Shown here piece by piece: positions 7,686 to 15,650 of a DNA stretch of 64,000 nucleotides. The notes below the pieces were generated by a model. That model was not told the origin of the DNA. It searched no databases and was given only the letters and a program-made list of their open reading frames with translations. The DNA comes from Sphaerisporangium rubeum (lineage in GTDB: Bacteria > Actinomycetota > Actinomycetes > Streptosporangiales > Streptosporangiaceae). A program made the position numbers and the translations under genes. The stretch is taken from contig NZ_JACHIU010000001.1 in assembly GCF_014207705.1 (NCBI RefSeq), positions 3,092,501-3,156,500 on the forward strand, in the 5' to 3' direction. Within the stretch, counting starts at the first letter, position 1, and each line of letters starts with the position of its first letter.

Positions 7686-9029
7686 ATGAGCTGGAAGATT
7701 TCCGTCATGTCCGGCGGTAAGGGTTCCTGGCCGAACCGCCTGATGGGCCGCCGTGCCGTCCTCGGCGGCCTCGCCGGCGCGGCCCTGACACCCCTGGCCG
7801 CCTGGGCCTCCCTGTCGCACATACCCCCGGACGCCGAGCCGGCCACCCGGCCGGACGCCGAGCCGGCCGGTGACCGGCGGATGCGTGGCATGTGGCTCTC
7901 CTCGGTGCTGAACTCCAACTGGCCGTCCCGACCCGGACTGCCGGCCGCCGTCCAGCGCGACGAGTTCGCCTCCTGGATGGACCTCGCGGTCTCACTCAAG
8001 CTCAACTCGGTCTTCGTCCAGGTCAGACCCACCGCGGACGCCTTCTGGCCCTCGCCGTACGAGCCGTGGTCGCAGTACCTCACCGGCGTGCAGGGCCGCG
8101 ACCCCGGCTACGACCCGCTGGCGTTCATGGTGGACGCCGCACACGAGCGCGGGCTCGCCTTCCACGCCTGGTTCAACCCCTACCGCGTCAGCATGCGCCG
8201 CGACACCCCGCTCGCCGCCGGTCACCCGCTGCTGCGCGAGCCGGGGTGGGGTGTCGCGTACGGCGACGGCCTGTACTACAACCCCGGCCTCCCCGAGGTC
8301 CGCGCCTTCGTCCAGGACGCCATCATGGACGCCGTCACCCGGTACGACGTGGACGGCCTCCACTTCGACGACTACTTCTACCCCTACCCCCTGGCGGGCC
8401 AGGAGTTCGACGACACCCGCGCCTACGCCGAACACGGCACCGGCTTCCCCGACCGCGCCGCCTGGCGCCGCCACAACGTCGACCTCCTCGTCCAGGAACT
8501 CTCGACCCGCGTCCGCCGCGACAAACCCGACGTCCAGTGGGGAATCAGCCCCTTCGGCATCTGGCGCAACGCCACCACCGACCCCCTGGGCTCCGACACC
8601 AAGGGCTCCCAGTCCTACGACGACCAGTACGCCGACACCCGCAAATGGATCCGCTCCGGCTGGCTCGACTACGTGGCCCCCCAGCTCTACTGGAACATCG
8701 GCCTCCCCGCCGCCGACTACGCCAAACTCGTCCCCTGGTGGTCCGACGTGGTCAAAGGCACCGGCACCGCTCTGTGGATCGGCCAGCCCGCCTACCGCTC
8801 CGGCGCCCCCGGCGAACCCTCCGTCTGGCAGAACCCCGAAGAACTCACCCGCCACCTGACCCTCAACCGCCCCCACCCCGAGATAACCGGCGACATCTTC
8901 TTCAGCGCCACCGACCTCCGCGCCGACCGCCTAGGCGCCATAACCCGCGTGATCCAGGACCACTACCAAACCCCGGCCACCGCTCCCACCCTGACCCGCC
9001 ACCCGAACCTCCTCCCCTCCTGGCACTGA
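7686..9029 (+). CDS. GHL10 (PF02638) family glycoside hydrolase-like protein, exported
   Basis: 447 residues. The N-terminus carries a Tat-like signal (GRRAVLGGLAGAALTPLAAWA, about residues 20-42). From ~60 it shows the GHL10 barrel: RGMWLSSVLNSNWPS, FVQVRPTADAFWPS, LAFHAWFNPYRV, VDGLHFDDYFYPYP and WGISPFGIWRN, with Asp residues of HFDDYF in the likely active site. The family includes YngK-type proteins found beside peptidoglycan-recycling genes. The substrate is not established. The neighbourhood (NagZ-like GH3, RpiR, sugar kinase) suggests wall or aminoglycan turnover. A hairpin follows directly. Confidence 0.85.
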   Translation: MSWKISVMSGGKGSWPNRLMGRRAVLGGLAGAALTPLAAWASLSHIPPDAEPATRPDAEPAGDRRMRGMWLSSVLNSNWPSRPGLPAAVQRDEFASWMDLAVSLKLNSVFVQVRPTADAFWPSPYEPWSQYLTGVQGRDPGYDPLAFMVDAAHERGLAFHAWFNPYRVSMRRDTPLAAGHPLLREPGWGVAYGDGLYYNPGLPEVRAFVQDAIMDAVTRYDVDGLHFDDYFYPYPLAGQEFDDTRAYAEHGTGFPDRAAWRRHNVDLLVQELSTRVRRDKPDVQWGISPFGIWRNATTDPLGSDTKGSQSYDDQYADTRKWIRSGWLDYVAPQLYWNIGLPAADYAKLVPWWSDVVKGTGTALWIGQPAYRSGAPGEPSVWQNPEELTRHLTLNRPHPEITGDIFFSATDLRADRLGAITRVIQDHYQTPATAPTLTRHPNLLPSWH

Positions 9030-9035
9030 AAGGCT

Positions 9036-9059
9036 CATCCCCTCGGCGCCGAGGGGATG
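9036..9059. terminator. Bidirectional hairpin between convergent genes
   Basis: Perfect 11-bp inverted repeat CATCCCCTCGG / CCGAGGGGATG with a 2-base centre, 6 bases after the GHL10 stop and 52 bases before the convergent PAP2-like stop. There is no clear T-run. Confidence 0.55.
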
Positions 9060-9111
9060 GGCCCACCAAGGCTGCGCCGGGAAGCCCCGATGGGGTGGCT
9101 TCGCGGCGGGG

Positions 9112-9993
9112 TCAGGTGCCGGCGAGGGTGAGGACGAGCCAGGCGGGGGTGGCGCCGGCGGCTACGCCTGCGAGGACCTGGGGGAGGGTGTGGTGGGTGA
9201 CGCGGATTCTGGACCAGCAGACCGCGGCGGTGATGAGGGTGCCGGCTGCGAGGGTGGGGGTCGGGGGGAGGACGTGGGAGAAGACGACCACGGTGCCGGC
9301 GGTGACGGCGGCGTGGAAGGAGATCTTCCACCACAGGGTCACGGGGACGGTCACGGCGAGGCCGGCGAGCATGGCGCCTACGGTGGCGAGCAGCAGGGTG
9401 GGGGCGCCGAGGACGGACAGCAGTGCCAGGGCCGCGAGGACGGCGGCCACGGCCACCAGCAGGGGGCGGGTGCGCAGGGAGCGGTCCACGATGTGGTGGG
9501 AGTCCAGGCGGCCGGAGCGCACCCCGGCGGCGATCACCGCGGCGGGGACTCCGCCGCACAGCGCCGAGGCGACCAGACCCCACGCCGCTCCCCGCCAGCC
9601 GTCCGACAGCAGCCCGACAACCGGCGGCATGCCGATGACCAGCACCTGGGGAGCGAACACGTCGGTGATCCAACGGGCCACGCGATATCCGCCGCGCTGA
9701 GCCGTGGTGTCGGCCATGTGCGCGGGGGTCGTGCCTGTCACGTCGTGAGATGCGCCGCCGGACACGGCGGGAGGAGCGGGGTCCGGCATGTCGTGGGAGG
9801 CGATGTCTGTGACGCCGTGGAGGTCGGTATTCGAGATGTCGGGCCGGGGGGTGTCCGGTGCGCTCGTGGAGGGGGTGCCGGGGATCCGGGGTGAAGGACT
9901 CGACATGGTGCGGGGCCGGGGTTTCGGCGTGCTTGCGGGGGAGGGGCTGGGGGCGAACTCGGGTGGTGTGTCCGGCACGCCGTCGGCTTCCAT
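9112..9993 (-). CDS. PAP2-like membrane phosphatase-family protein with Pro-rich N-terminus
   Basis: 293 residues from the ATG at 9993 (GGAAG 4 bases upstream); the longer open frame back to 10305 is low-complexity and rejected. Residues 1-~105 are Pro/Thr/Asp-rich and probably cytoplasmic and disordered. Residues ~110-293 contain about six hydrophobic helices. The C-terminal motif SRIRVTHHTLPQVLAG fits motif 3 of PAP2 phosphatases (SRxxxxxHxxxxVxxG), and KISFHAA takes the place of the usual SGH motif, so catalytic activity is uncertain. A degraded relative lies at 7371-7533. Confidence 0.7.
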   Translation of the reverse strand: MEADGVPDTPPEFAPSPSPASTPKPRPRTMSSPSPRIPGTPSTSAPDTPRPDISNTDLHGVTDIASHDMPDPAPPAVSGGASHDVTGTTPAHMADTTAQRGGYRVARWITDVFAPQVLVIGMPPVVGLLSDGWRGAAWGLVASALCGGVPAAVIAAGVRSGRLDSHHIVDRSLRTRPLLVAVAAVLAALALLSVLGAPTLLLATVGAMLAGLAVTVPVTLWWKISFHAAVTAGTVVVFSHVLPPTPTLAAGTLITAAVCWSRIRVTHHTLPQVLAGVAAGATPAWLVLTLAGT

Positions 9994-10145
9994 GACACTT
10001 CCGTTTCTCTCGTCCCATGATCCCGGAGGCAGCCTCCCACACCTGGTCGGCGTGTGCGGTCGTGTGTCGCTACCTGGACACCGGTCTGGTGGCGAAAATC
10101 TCCAGCGGACTATACTTCCGCGAAGATGACCGTCCGAGGAGGAGC

Positions 10146-11396
10146 ATGGGCTCGCCGGTACGGCTGGTGATCGGAGTGGACGGCGGTGGCACGAGCACCC
10201 GCTGTGTGGTCGCCACGCTCGCCGGTGATGTCCTCGGCCGTGGTCACGCCGCCGGCGCCAATCCACGTTCGGCCCGCGCACCCGGTGCGAACCTTCTCCG
10301 GGCACTGACCGGCGCGCTCGTCGCCGCCGGGGTCGTCCCGGGCACCTCCGGTGGTCTCGACGGGCCTGGTGCCGAGGCGTCCGATCCGGCTGGTCCGGAC
10401 GGGGGCGGACTGAGCGCTGCCGGGGTGTTCGGGCTGGCAGGCGCCAGTGAGGCGGGGCGGCGGGTCGCTCGCGAGCTTTCCGGCTGGGCCTGGCGTGCCG
10501 CCGGTCTCCAAGGTGATCCTGTGGTCGTCCCCGACGTTCTGGTGGCCTTCACGGGGGCCACCACCGGGCCCTCCGGCGCCGTCCTCGTCGCCGGCACCGG
10601 GGCCGTGGCCGCCCGCATCGAGAACCGCGAGATCGTCCGCAGAGGCGACGGCTATGGGTGGCTCCTCGGGGACGAGGGGTCCGGGGTCTGGATCGGCCGC
10701 CGCGCCGTCCAGTCCGCCCTCGCGGCCCTGGACGGCCGCGGCGCTCCCACGGTCCTCACCAGCCGCGTCCTGCCGACCCTGTTCTCCCGACCGGATGTCC
10801 CGGAACCGCCGGCGTCCGCGGCCGCCGCTCCTGAGACACCGTTCTCCGCCGATGCTCCAACGGGCCGGTCTCCGTCCGACGTTCCTGCGCCGGCGTCCTC
10901 GGATGCTCCTGCACCGGCGTCTTCGGATGTTCCCGCACCGGTGTTCTCAGGTGTTCCTCGATCGGCGTCCTCGGGTGGTCTTGCGGCAGACGCCTCGGCA
11001 GGGGAGTGCGCACTCGAAGGCGAGGCCCTGGCGCAGGCCATCGTGGCCGCCGTATACGACGGTGAACCCGCTCGCCTGGGCCTGCTCAGCCCGGTCGTGG
11101 AGGCCGCCGCCCGCGAAGGCGACCAGGTCGCCCTTGCCATCCTCGACGACGCCGCACGGTGCCTCCTCCATACCCTGGAGGCGGTGACCCCCGACCCTTC
11201 CCTCCCGGTGGTCCTCGCCGGCTCTCTCCTCACCAACCCCACCCTTGTGGCCGGCATCGTCCGCGCGGCCCTCCCCGGCCGTCCCCTGCTCGTCTCGCGC
11301 CAGGCCGCCGCCGGCGCCGCCGCCCTGGCACTCCGCGCCACCTCCCTTTCCGAACCCGAGATCACCGCGGCCCACCGCCGCCTCATCGCTCTCTGA
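10146..11396 (+). CDS. BadF/BadG-type ATPase, probable N-acetylglucosamine kinase
   Basis: 416 residues from ATG 10146 with a strong purine-rich AGGAGGAG site. ASKHA-fold kinase: phosphate-1 motif GVDGGGTSTRC (10-20), second phosphate motif VLVAGTGAVA (147-156), GDEGSGVWIGRRAV (175-188) and a C-terminal adenosine motif VVLAGSLL. The family phosphorylates GlcNAc or similar sugars in the cytoplasm. Residues ~214-290 are an Ala/Pro/Ser insert, absent from usual relatives and containing an eight-residue repeat; a shorter Gly/Pro-rich insert sits at ~65-92. Context (NagZ-like GH3, RpiR, GHL10) agrees with amino-sugar salvage. Confidence 0.8.
   Translation: MGSPVRLVIGVDGGGTSTRCVVATLAGDVLGRGHAAGANPRSARAPGANLLRALTGALVAAGVVPGTSGGLDGPGAEASDPAGPDGGGLSAAGVFGLAGASEAGRRVARELSGWAWRAAGLQGDPVVVPDVLVAFTGATTGPSGAVLVAGTGAVAARIENREIVRRGDGYGWLLGDEGSGVWIGRRAVQSALAALDGRGAPTVLTSRVLPTLFSRPDVPEPPASAAAAPETPFSADAPTGRSPSDVPAPASSDAPAPASSDVPAPVFSGVPRSASSGGLAADASAGECALEGEALAQAIVAAVYDGEPARLGLLSPVVEAAAREGDQVALAILDDAARCLLHTLEAVTPDPSLPVVLAGSLLTNPTLVAGIVRAALPGRPLLVSRQAAAGAAALALRATSLSEPEITAAHRRLIAL
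10878..10973 (+). repeat. 24-bp in-frame tandem repeat inside the BadF-type kinase gene
   Basis: Four units of eight codons: DVPAPASS, DAPAPASS, DVPAPVFS and GVPRSASS, residues 245-276. The first two are nearly identical in DNA. The array lies in a surface insert between conserved ASKHA motifs. Confidence 0.8.
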
Positions 11397-11540
11397 CCAC
11401 GAGCCCCGGCTGATCGCCGCACCACGGCGCCGGCTTCACCGCACCACGTCCCGCCGCGCCGGCGCCGGACAGAACAGCCCTGCACGAGGCGGGGATGCCG
11501 GTGCCCGGCCGGTATGGGAGCCGGCCGAACCGAGGTCTCG

Positions 11541-11792
11541 AAGCGATCCCTACCGGTCGCCTCCATCCCGGCGACGGTTCCGAAGCGATCCTTACCGATC
11601 GTCTCCATGCCGGCGACGGTCCCGAAGCGATCCTTACCGATCGTCTCCATGCCGGCGACGGTTCCGAAGCGATCCTTACCGATCGCTTCCATGCCGGCGA
11701 CGGTCCCGAAGCGATCCTTACCGGTCGCCTCCATCCCGGCGACGGTACCGAAGTGATCCCTACCGATCGTCTCCGTTCCGGCGACCACCTCA
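11541..11792. repeat. 42-bp tandem repeat, six copies
   Basis: Units start at 11541, 11583, 11625, 11667, 11709 and 11751; the last decays at its end. Each carries the imperfect dyad GATCCTTACCGATC. Differences between units fall at more than one codon position in every frame, so no frame shows the third-position bias expected of coding repeats, although three plus-strand frames and one minus-strand frame are open across it. The array fills most of the ~560-bp gap between the kinase and the DeoR gene. Confidence 0.85.
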
Positions 11793-11886
11793 GTGATTTC
11801 GGGGTCGGGAGGTGGGGTGGTGTTCGGCGTGTGGGAAAGGGGCGTGGGTTTGTGTGGAGGTGGAGGGGTTTGTGTGGGAGTGAGGG

Positions 11887-11914
11887 TTGACGGCGGCGAG
11901 TACGCGGGTATAAA
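11887..11914 (+). promoter_or_regulatory. Predicted promoter of the PTS operon
   Basis: TTGACG (11887-11892), 16-bp spacer, TATAAA (11909-11914), 40 bp upstream of the DeoR start. This is close to the housekeeping consensus. Confidence 0.6.
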
Positions 11915-11937
11915 CAAAGGCGAAACCAAATGGAAAC
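11911..11937 (+). promoter_or_regulatory. Candidate DeoR-family operator: three AAAC repeats at 11-bp spacing
   Basis: TAAAC at 11911, GAAAC at 11922 and GAAAC at 11933 recur on one face of the helix, overlapping the -10 element and the transcription start. DeoR/GlpR/FruR proteins typically bind such short phased direct repeats. Autoregulation is inferred. Confidence 0.5.
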
Positions 11938-11954
11938 GGTGGTGAATCAACACG

Positions 11955-12716
11955 ATGTACGCCGAGGAGCGGCAGCAGGAGATTCTGCGGCAGGCGCGGG
12001 CGATCGGGCGGGTCGATGTGATGACGCTGGCTGGGGAGTTCTCGGTGACGACGGAGACGATTCGTCGGGATCTGACGGTTCTTGAGCGTGCGGGTGTGTT
12101 GCGGCGGGTGCATGGGGGGGCGATCCCGGTGGAGCGGCTGGGGTTCGAGCCGGCGCTCGCGGCGAGGGACGAGGTGATGACGGCGGAGAAGGAGCGGATC
12201 GCGAAGGCGGCGCTGGCGGAGCTTCCGGAGGACGGGTCGATCATCATCGACGCGGGGTCCACGACGGGGCGGCTGGTGCAGATACTGCCGGCCGACCGGG
12301 AGCTGACGGTGATCGTGAACTCGCCGCCGCTGGCCACGGTGCTCGCCACGCGGGCCAACCTCAGTGTGATCATGCTCGGCGGACGGGTGCGCGGCCGCAC
12401 ACTCGCCACCGTGGACGACTGGGGGTTGCGGCCGCTGTCCCGGTTGAACGTGGATGTCGCCTTCATGGCGGCCAACGGCTGCTCGGCGGCCCGCGGGCTC
12501 ACCACTCCCGACCCGGCGGAGGCCGCCATCAAGCGTGCCATGATCGACGCCGCCAACCGCAGCGTCCTGCTGGTCGACCACACCAAGTTCGGTGACACCT
12601 ACCTGTCCCGTTTCGCCGCGTTGTCCGAGATCGACGTCGTGATCACCGACAGCGGCGTCGACCCGGCGGTGGCGTCCGAGGTCGCCTCCGCCGGCCCCGA
12701 GGTGGTGCGCGCGTGA
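11955..12716 (+). CDS. DeoR/GlpR-family sugar-phosphate-responsive repressor (FruR-like)
   Basis: 253 residues. N-terminal DeoR helix-turn-helix ~6-57 (ERQQEILRQA ... VTTETIRRDLTVLERAGVLRRVHGGA) and a C-terminal sensor domain ~75-235 with IIIDAGSTTGRL and LLVDHTKFG, the phosphosugar-binding motifs of the family. Its stop overlaps the kinase start (GTGA), so it heads the PTS operon and probably represses it until a fructose- or polyol-phosphate accumulates. Start at ATG 11955; no strong ribosome-binding site is visible. Confidence 0.9.
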   Translation: MYAEERQQEILRQARAIGRVDVMTLAGEFSVTTETIRRDLTVLERAGVLRRVHGGAIPVERLGFEPALAARDEVMTAEKERIAKAALAELPEDGSIIIDAGSTTGRLVQILPADRELTVIVNSPPLATVLATRANLSVIMLGGRVRGRTLATVDDWGLRPLSRLNVDVAFMAANGCSAARGLTTPDPAEAAIKRAMIDAANRSVLLVDHTKFGDTYLSRFAALSEIDVVITDSGVDPAVASEVASAGPEVVRA

Positions 12717-13654
12717 TCCTCACCCTGACCCTCAACCCGAGCCTGGACCGCACCATCGAGATCGGCTCCCTGACCCGCGGCAGCGTGATCCGCGCGAGCA
12801 CGGCCCGCCTCGACCCGGGTGGCAAAGGCGTCAACGTGTGCCGTGCCCTGCTGGCCAACGACGTCGTGTCACGGGCCGTCGTGCCGTTCGGCGGCGCGGA
12901 GGGACATCGGCTGCTCGGCCTGCTGGCGGTGGAGGGGATCGACGTGATCTCCGTCCCGGTGTCCGGCCTGACCCGTTCCAACGTCGCGCTGGCCGAGCCG
13001 GACGGCACCATTACCAAGATCAACGAGCCGGGTACGGCCCTGTCGGCCGCCGAGGTGGACGCGGTGGCCGAGGCGCTGGTGGCCGCCGCGCACTCCGCCG
13101 ACTGGGTGGTCGCCTCCGGCAGCCTGCCACCCGGGGTCCCCGTCGACATGTACGCCAGGCTGACCACCCGGTTCGCCGCGGCCGGCCTCAACGTCGCGGT
13201 CGACACCAGCGGTCCCGCGCTCCTGGCCGCGCTGACCGCGGCTCCCGCGCTGGTCAAGCCCAATCGTGAGGAGCTCGCCGAGGCCACGGGGTCGTCTCCG
13301 CGCACCCTCGGTGAGGCTCTGGACGCGGCCGGCAAGCTCCGTGCGCTCGGCGCGTCCGCCGTCCTCGCGAGCCTCGGCCCCGACGGCGCGATCCTCGTGG
13401 AGGACGGCCGCACCTGGTACGGCCGGTGCCCGGTGCCTGAGCCGCGCAGCACCGTCGGCGCGGGGGACGCCATGCTCGCCGGCTTCCTCGCCGGAGGCGC
13501 TCACGGCGAGGCGGCCCTGGCGGAAGCCCTGGCCTGGGCCTCCGCCGCCGTGTGCCTGCCCGGCAGCCGGATGCCCGGCCCCGCCGACATCCGCCGCGAA
13601 GGCGTGCGGATCCTCGAACCCGACCCCACCCAGCCGTTGACGTCCGGGGACTGA
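12713..13654 (+). CDS. fruK: 1-phosphofructokinase-type PfkB kinase
   Basis: 313 residues, GTG start overlapping the regulator stop. The PfkB fold is shown by the N-terminal TLTLNPSLDRTIE, GGKGVNVCRAL (36-46), SGSLPPGVP and the anion-hole/catalytic motif GAGDAML (249-255) with base D252. The LNPSLDR start is typical of FruK and tagatose-6-P kinases, which phosphorylate a ketohexose phosphate to the bisphosphate in the cytoplasm. In this operon it would act on fructose-1-P, or on the product of the neighbouring dehydrogenase. The exact substrate is inferred. Confidence 0.85.
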   Translation: MILTLTLNPSLDRTIEIGSLTRGSVIRASTARLDPGGKGVNVCRALLANDVVSRAVVPFGGAEGHRLLGLLAVEGIDVISVPVSGLTRSNVALAEPDGTITKINEPGTALSAAEVDAVAEALVAAAHSADWVVASGSLPPGVPVDMYARLTTRFAAAGLNVAVDTSGPALLAALTAAPALVKPNREELAEATGSSPRTLGEALDAAGKLRALGASAVLASLGPDGAILVEDGRTWYGRCPVPEPRSTVGAGDAMLAGFLAGGAHGEAALAEALAWASAAVCLPGSRMPGPADIRREGVRILEPDPTQPLTSGD

Positions 13655-13723
13655 CAACGGCGCGTTCCACCCCCCTTTGTGGCCGGTCCTGTACCGGTCG
13701 CCCCGGAAGGAGCAACACAAGAA

Positions 13724-14881
13724 ATGGCCGACACCTATACCCCGACGGTCACCGGCACCGGCGTCAAGGCATCGATCCAGAGATTCGGCGGCTACCTGGC
13801 CGGCATGATCATGCCGAACATCGGCGCGTTCATCGCCTGGGGTCTGATCACCGCGCTGTTCATCCCCACCGGCTGGCTCCCCAACGAGACGTTCGCCAAG
13901 CTGGTCGGCCCGATCATCTCCAGCCTCCTGCCGATCCTGATCGGCTACACCGGCGGCCGCATGGTCCACGGCCAGCGTGGCGCCGTGGTCGGCGCGGTCG
14001 CCACCATGGGTGTGATCGTCGGGGCGGAGGTCCCGATGTTCCTCGGCGCGATGATCATCGGCCCGCTCACCGCGTTCCTGCTGAAGCTGGTGGACGGCTT
14101 CACCGGCAAGCGGACCAAGGCCGGCTTCGAGATGCTGGTGGACAACTTCACCGCCGGCATCGTCGGCGGCGCGATGGCGCTGGTGGGCCTGCTGGTGATC
14201 GGCCCGGTGGTGAGCGCCGTCACCGACGTCGCCGGCAACGCGGTCTCGTGGCTCGTCGACCACAGCCTGCTGCCGGTCGCGTCGGTGCTCATCGAACCCG
14301 CCAAGGTGCTGTTCCTCAACAACGCCATCAACCACGGCGTGCTCGGCCCGCTCGGCGTCGCCGAGGCCGTACGCGAGGGCAAGTCGATCCTGTTCATGCT
14401 GGAGTCCAACCCCGGCCCCGGTCTCGGCCTGCTGCTCGCCTACATGTTCTTCGGCCCGAAGCTCCTGCGTCCGAGCGCTCCCGCCGCGATCGTCATCCAG
14501 TTCCTCGGCGGCATCCACGAGATCTACTTCCCGTACGTCCTGATGAAGCCGCGGCTCATCCTCGCGGTGATCGCCGGCGGCGCCTCCGGCGTGCTGGTCT
14601 TCATGGTGACCGGTGCCGGCCTCGTCGCGACCCCCGCACCCGGCAGCATCTTCGCCTACCTCGCGGTCACCCCGAAGGGGGGCTGGTTCGGCGTGATCGC
14701 CGGAATCCTCATCGCCGCCGCCGTGAGCTTCGTGGTCGCCTCGGCGCTGCTCGGCTTCGGCCGCGCCAACGGCGACCAGGCGCTCGAGGAGGTGCCGGCC
14801 GGTGACGCGGCCGGACTCCCCGAGGACACCGCCACCACGACCACCGACGAAAGGGTCCAGCGCGCGGACAGAGAGGTCTGA
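13724..14881 (+). CDS. mtlA: PTS mannitol-type permease, EIIC component
   Basis: 385 residues from ATG 13724, behind a GGAAGGAG site 11 bases upstream. Eight or so membrane helices with mannitol EIIC hallmarks: MIMPNIGAFIAWGLITALFIPTG, GGRMVHGQRGAVVGAV, LEPAK-like IEPAKVLFLNNAINHG and GGIHEIYFPYVLMKP. The EIIB and EIIA domains, often fused in MtlA, are encoded as separate downstream genes. The hydrophilic C-terminus (~360-385) is where a fused EIIB would start. Imports and phosphorylates a hexitol, most likely mannitol. Confidence 0.9.
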   Translation: MADTYTPTVTGTGVKASIQRFGGYLAGMIMPNIGAFIAWGLITALFIPTGWLPNETFAKLVGPIISSLLPILIGYTGGRMVHGQRGAVVGAVATMGVIVGAEVPMFLGAMIIGPLTAFLLKLVDGFTGKRTKAGFEMLVDNFTAGIVGGAMALVGLLVIGPVVSAVTDVAGNAVSWLVDHSLLPVASVLIEPAKVLFLNNAINHGVLGPLGVAEAVREGKSILFMLESNPGPGLGLLLAYMFFGPKLLRPSAPAAIVIQFLGGIHEIYFPYVLMKPRLILAVIAGGASGVLVFMVTGAGLVATPAPGSIFAYLAVTPKGGWFGVIAGILIAAAVSFVVASALLGFGRANGDQALEEVPAGDAAGLPEDTATTTTDERVQRADREV

Positions 14882-14887
14882 TCACCA

Positions 14888-15199
14888 ATGCCCAGCATAG
14901 ACAGCAAGGACATCAAGACGATCGTGGTCGCCTGCGACGCGGGGATGGGCAGCAGCGTGATGCTGGCCGGCACGCTGCGCAAGGCCCTGTCGGGCCGGTC
15001 GATCGAGGTCAAGCACACCCCGGTCAACTCCATCCCGGCCGACGCCGACGTGGTGGTGTGCCACGCCGGGCTCGCCCAGCGCGCCGCCAAGAGCGTCGCC
15101 CCCGGCACCGTCCTGATCCCCTTCCAGTTGTTCATCGGCGACCCCGCGGTCAACAAGCTGGTCGCCACCATCAAGAGCGGCGGCACGGTCGATGCCTGA
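14888..15199 (+). CDS. PTS EIIB component, mannitol type
   Basis: 103 residues, 6 bp after EIIC. The phosphocysteine loop is VVACDAGMGSS with C16 as the phosphorylation site, followed by the small alpha/beta fold of mannitol EIIB. It accepts phosphate from the EIIA His and passes it to the sugar in EIIC. Its 3' end overlaps EIIA by 8 bp. Confidence 0.9.
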   Translation: MPSIDSKDIKTIVVACDAGMGSSVMLAGTLRKALSGRSIEVKHTPVNSIPADADVVVCHAGLAQRAAKSVAPGTVLIPFQLFIGDPAVNKLVATIKSGGTVDA

Positions 15200-15650
15200 G
15201 ACGGCGCCGCTGCCGCTCGACCCGCGGGCCATCCGCCTCGACGCCGACGCCGGATCGCGTGAGGACGCGATCCGGCAGGCCGGGCTGGCCCTTCTGGAGG
15301 CCGGTGCCATCGACCCGGCCTACATCGACACCATGGTCGAGCGGGAACGCAGCATCTCGACGTACGTCGGCGAGGGGGTGGCGATCCCGCACGGCACCCT
15401 CGCCGGCAAGGACGCCGTCCACCACGACGCGATCAGCGTGGTGCGCTTCCCGCGCGGCGTCGACTGGGACGGCGAGCAGGTCGTGGTGTGCATCGGCATC
15501 GCCGCCAAAGGCGACGGCCACGTCGAGCTGCTCGCCGAGCTCGCCGAGATCCTCATGGACCCCGGCCGGGCCGAGGCGCTGCGTGAGGCGTCCGACCCCG
15601 GCCACGTCATCCGGCTTCTGCAGCCCGTCAGAGAGGAGACCTCCGAGTGA
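15192..15650 (+). CDS. PTS EIIA component, fructose/mannitol type
   Basis: 152 residues. The Fru/Mtl EIIA fold is shown by the N-terminal helix, TYVGEGVAIPHGT with phosphorylated H67, and VVVCIGIAAKGDGHVELLAELAEIL. It receives phosphate from HPr and hands it to C16 of EIIB. The gene overlaps EIIB by 8 bp and the dehydrogenase start by GTGA. Confidence 0.93.
   Translation: MPETAPLPLDPRAIRLDADAGSREDAIRQAGLALLEAGAIDPAYIDTMVERERSISTYVGEGVAIPHGTLAGKDAVHHDAISVVRFPRGVDWDGEQVVVCIGIAAKGDGHVELLAELAEILMDPGRAEALREASDPGHVIRLLQPVREETSE

Noticed and set aside
10081-10140. DasR-type operator before the BadF kinase gene
   Set aside because: A CACCGGTCTGGTG stretch has only partial dyad symmetry and does not match the DasR consensus well.
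11541-11792. CRISPR-like array
   Set aside because: Units are contiguous with no spacers, so it is a minisatellite.
10652-12598. 648-codon minus-strand frame containing 14-residue repeats
   Set aside because: Runs antisense to the BadF kinase and DeoR regulator; the repeats reflect the 42-bp DNA array, which has no coding bias.
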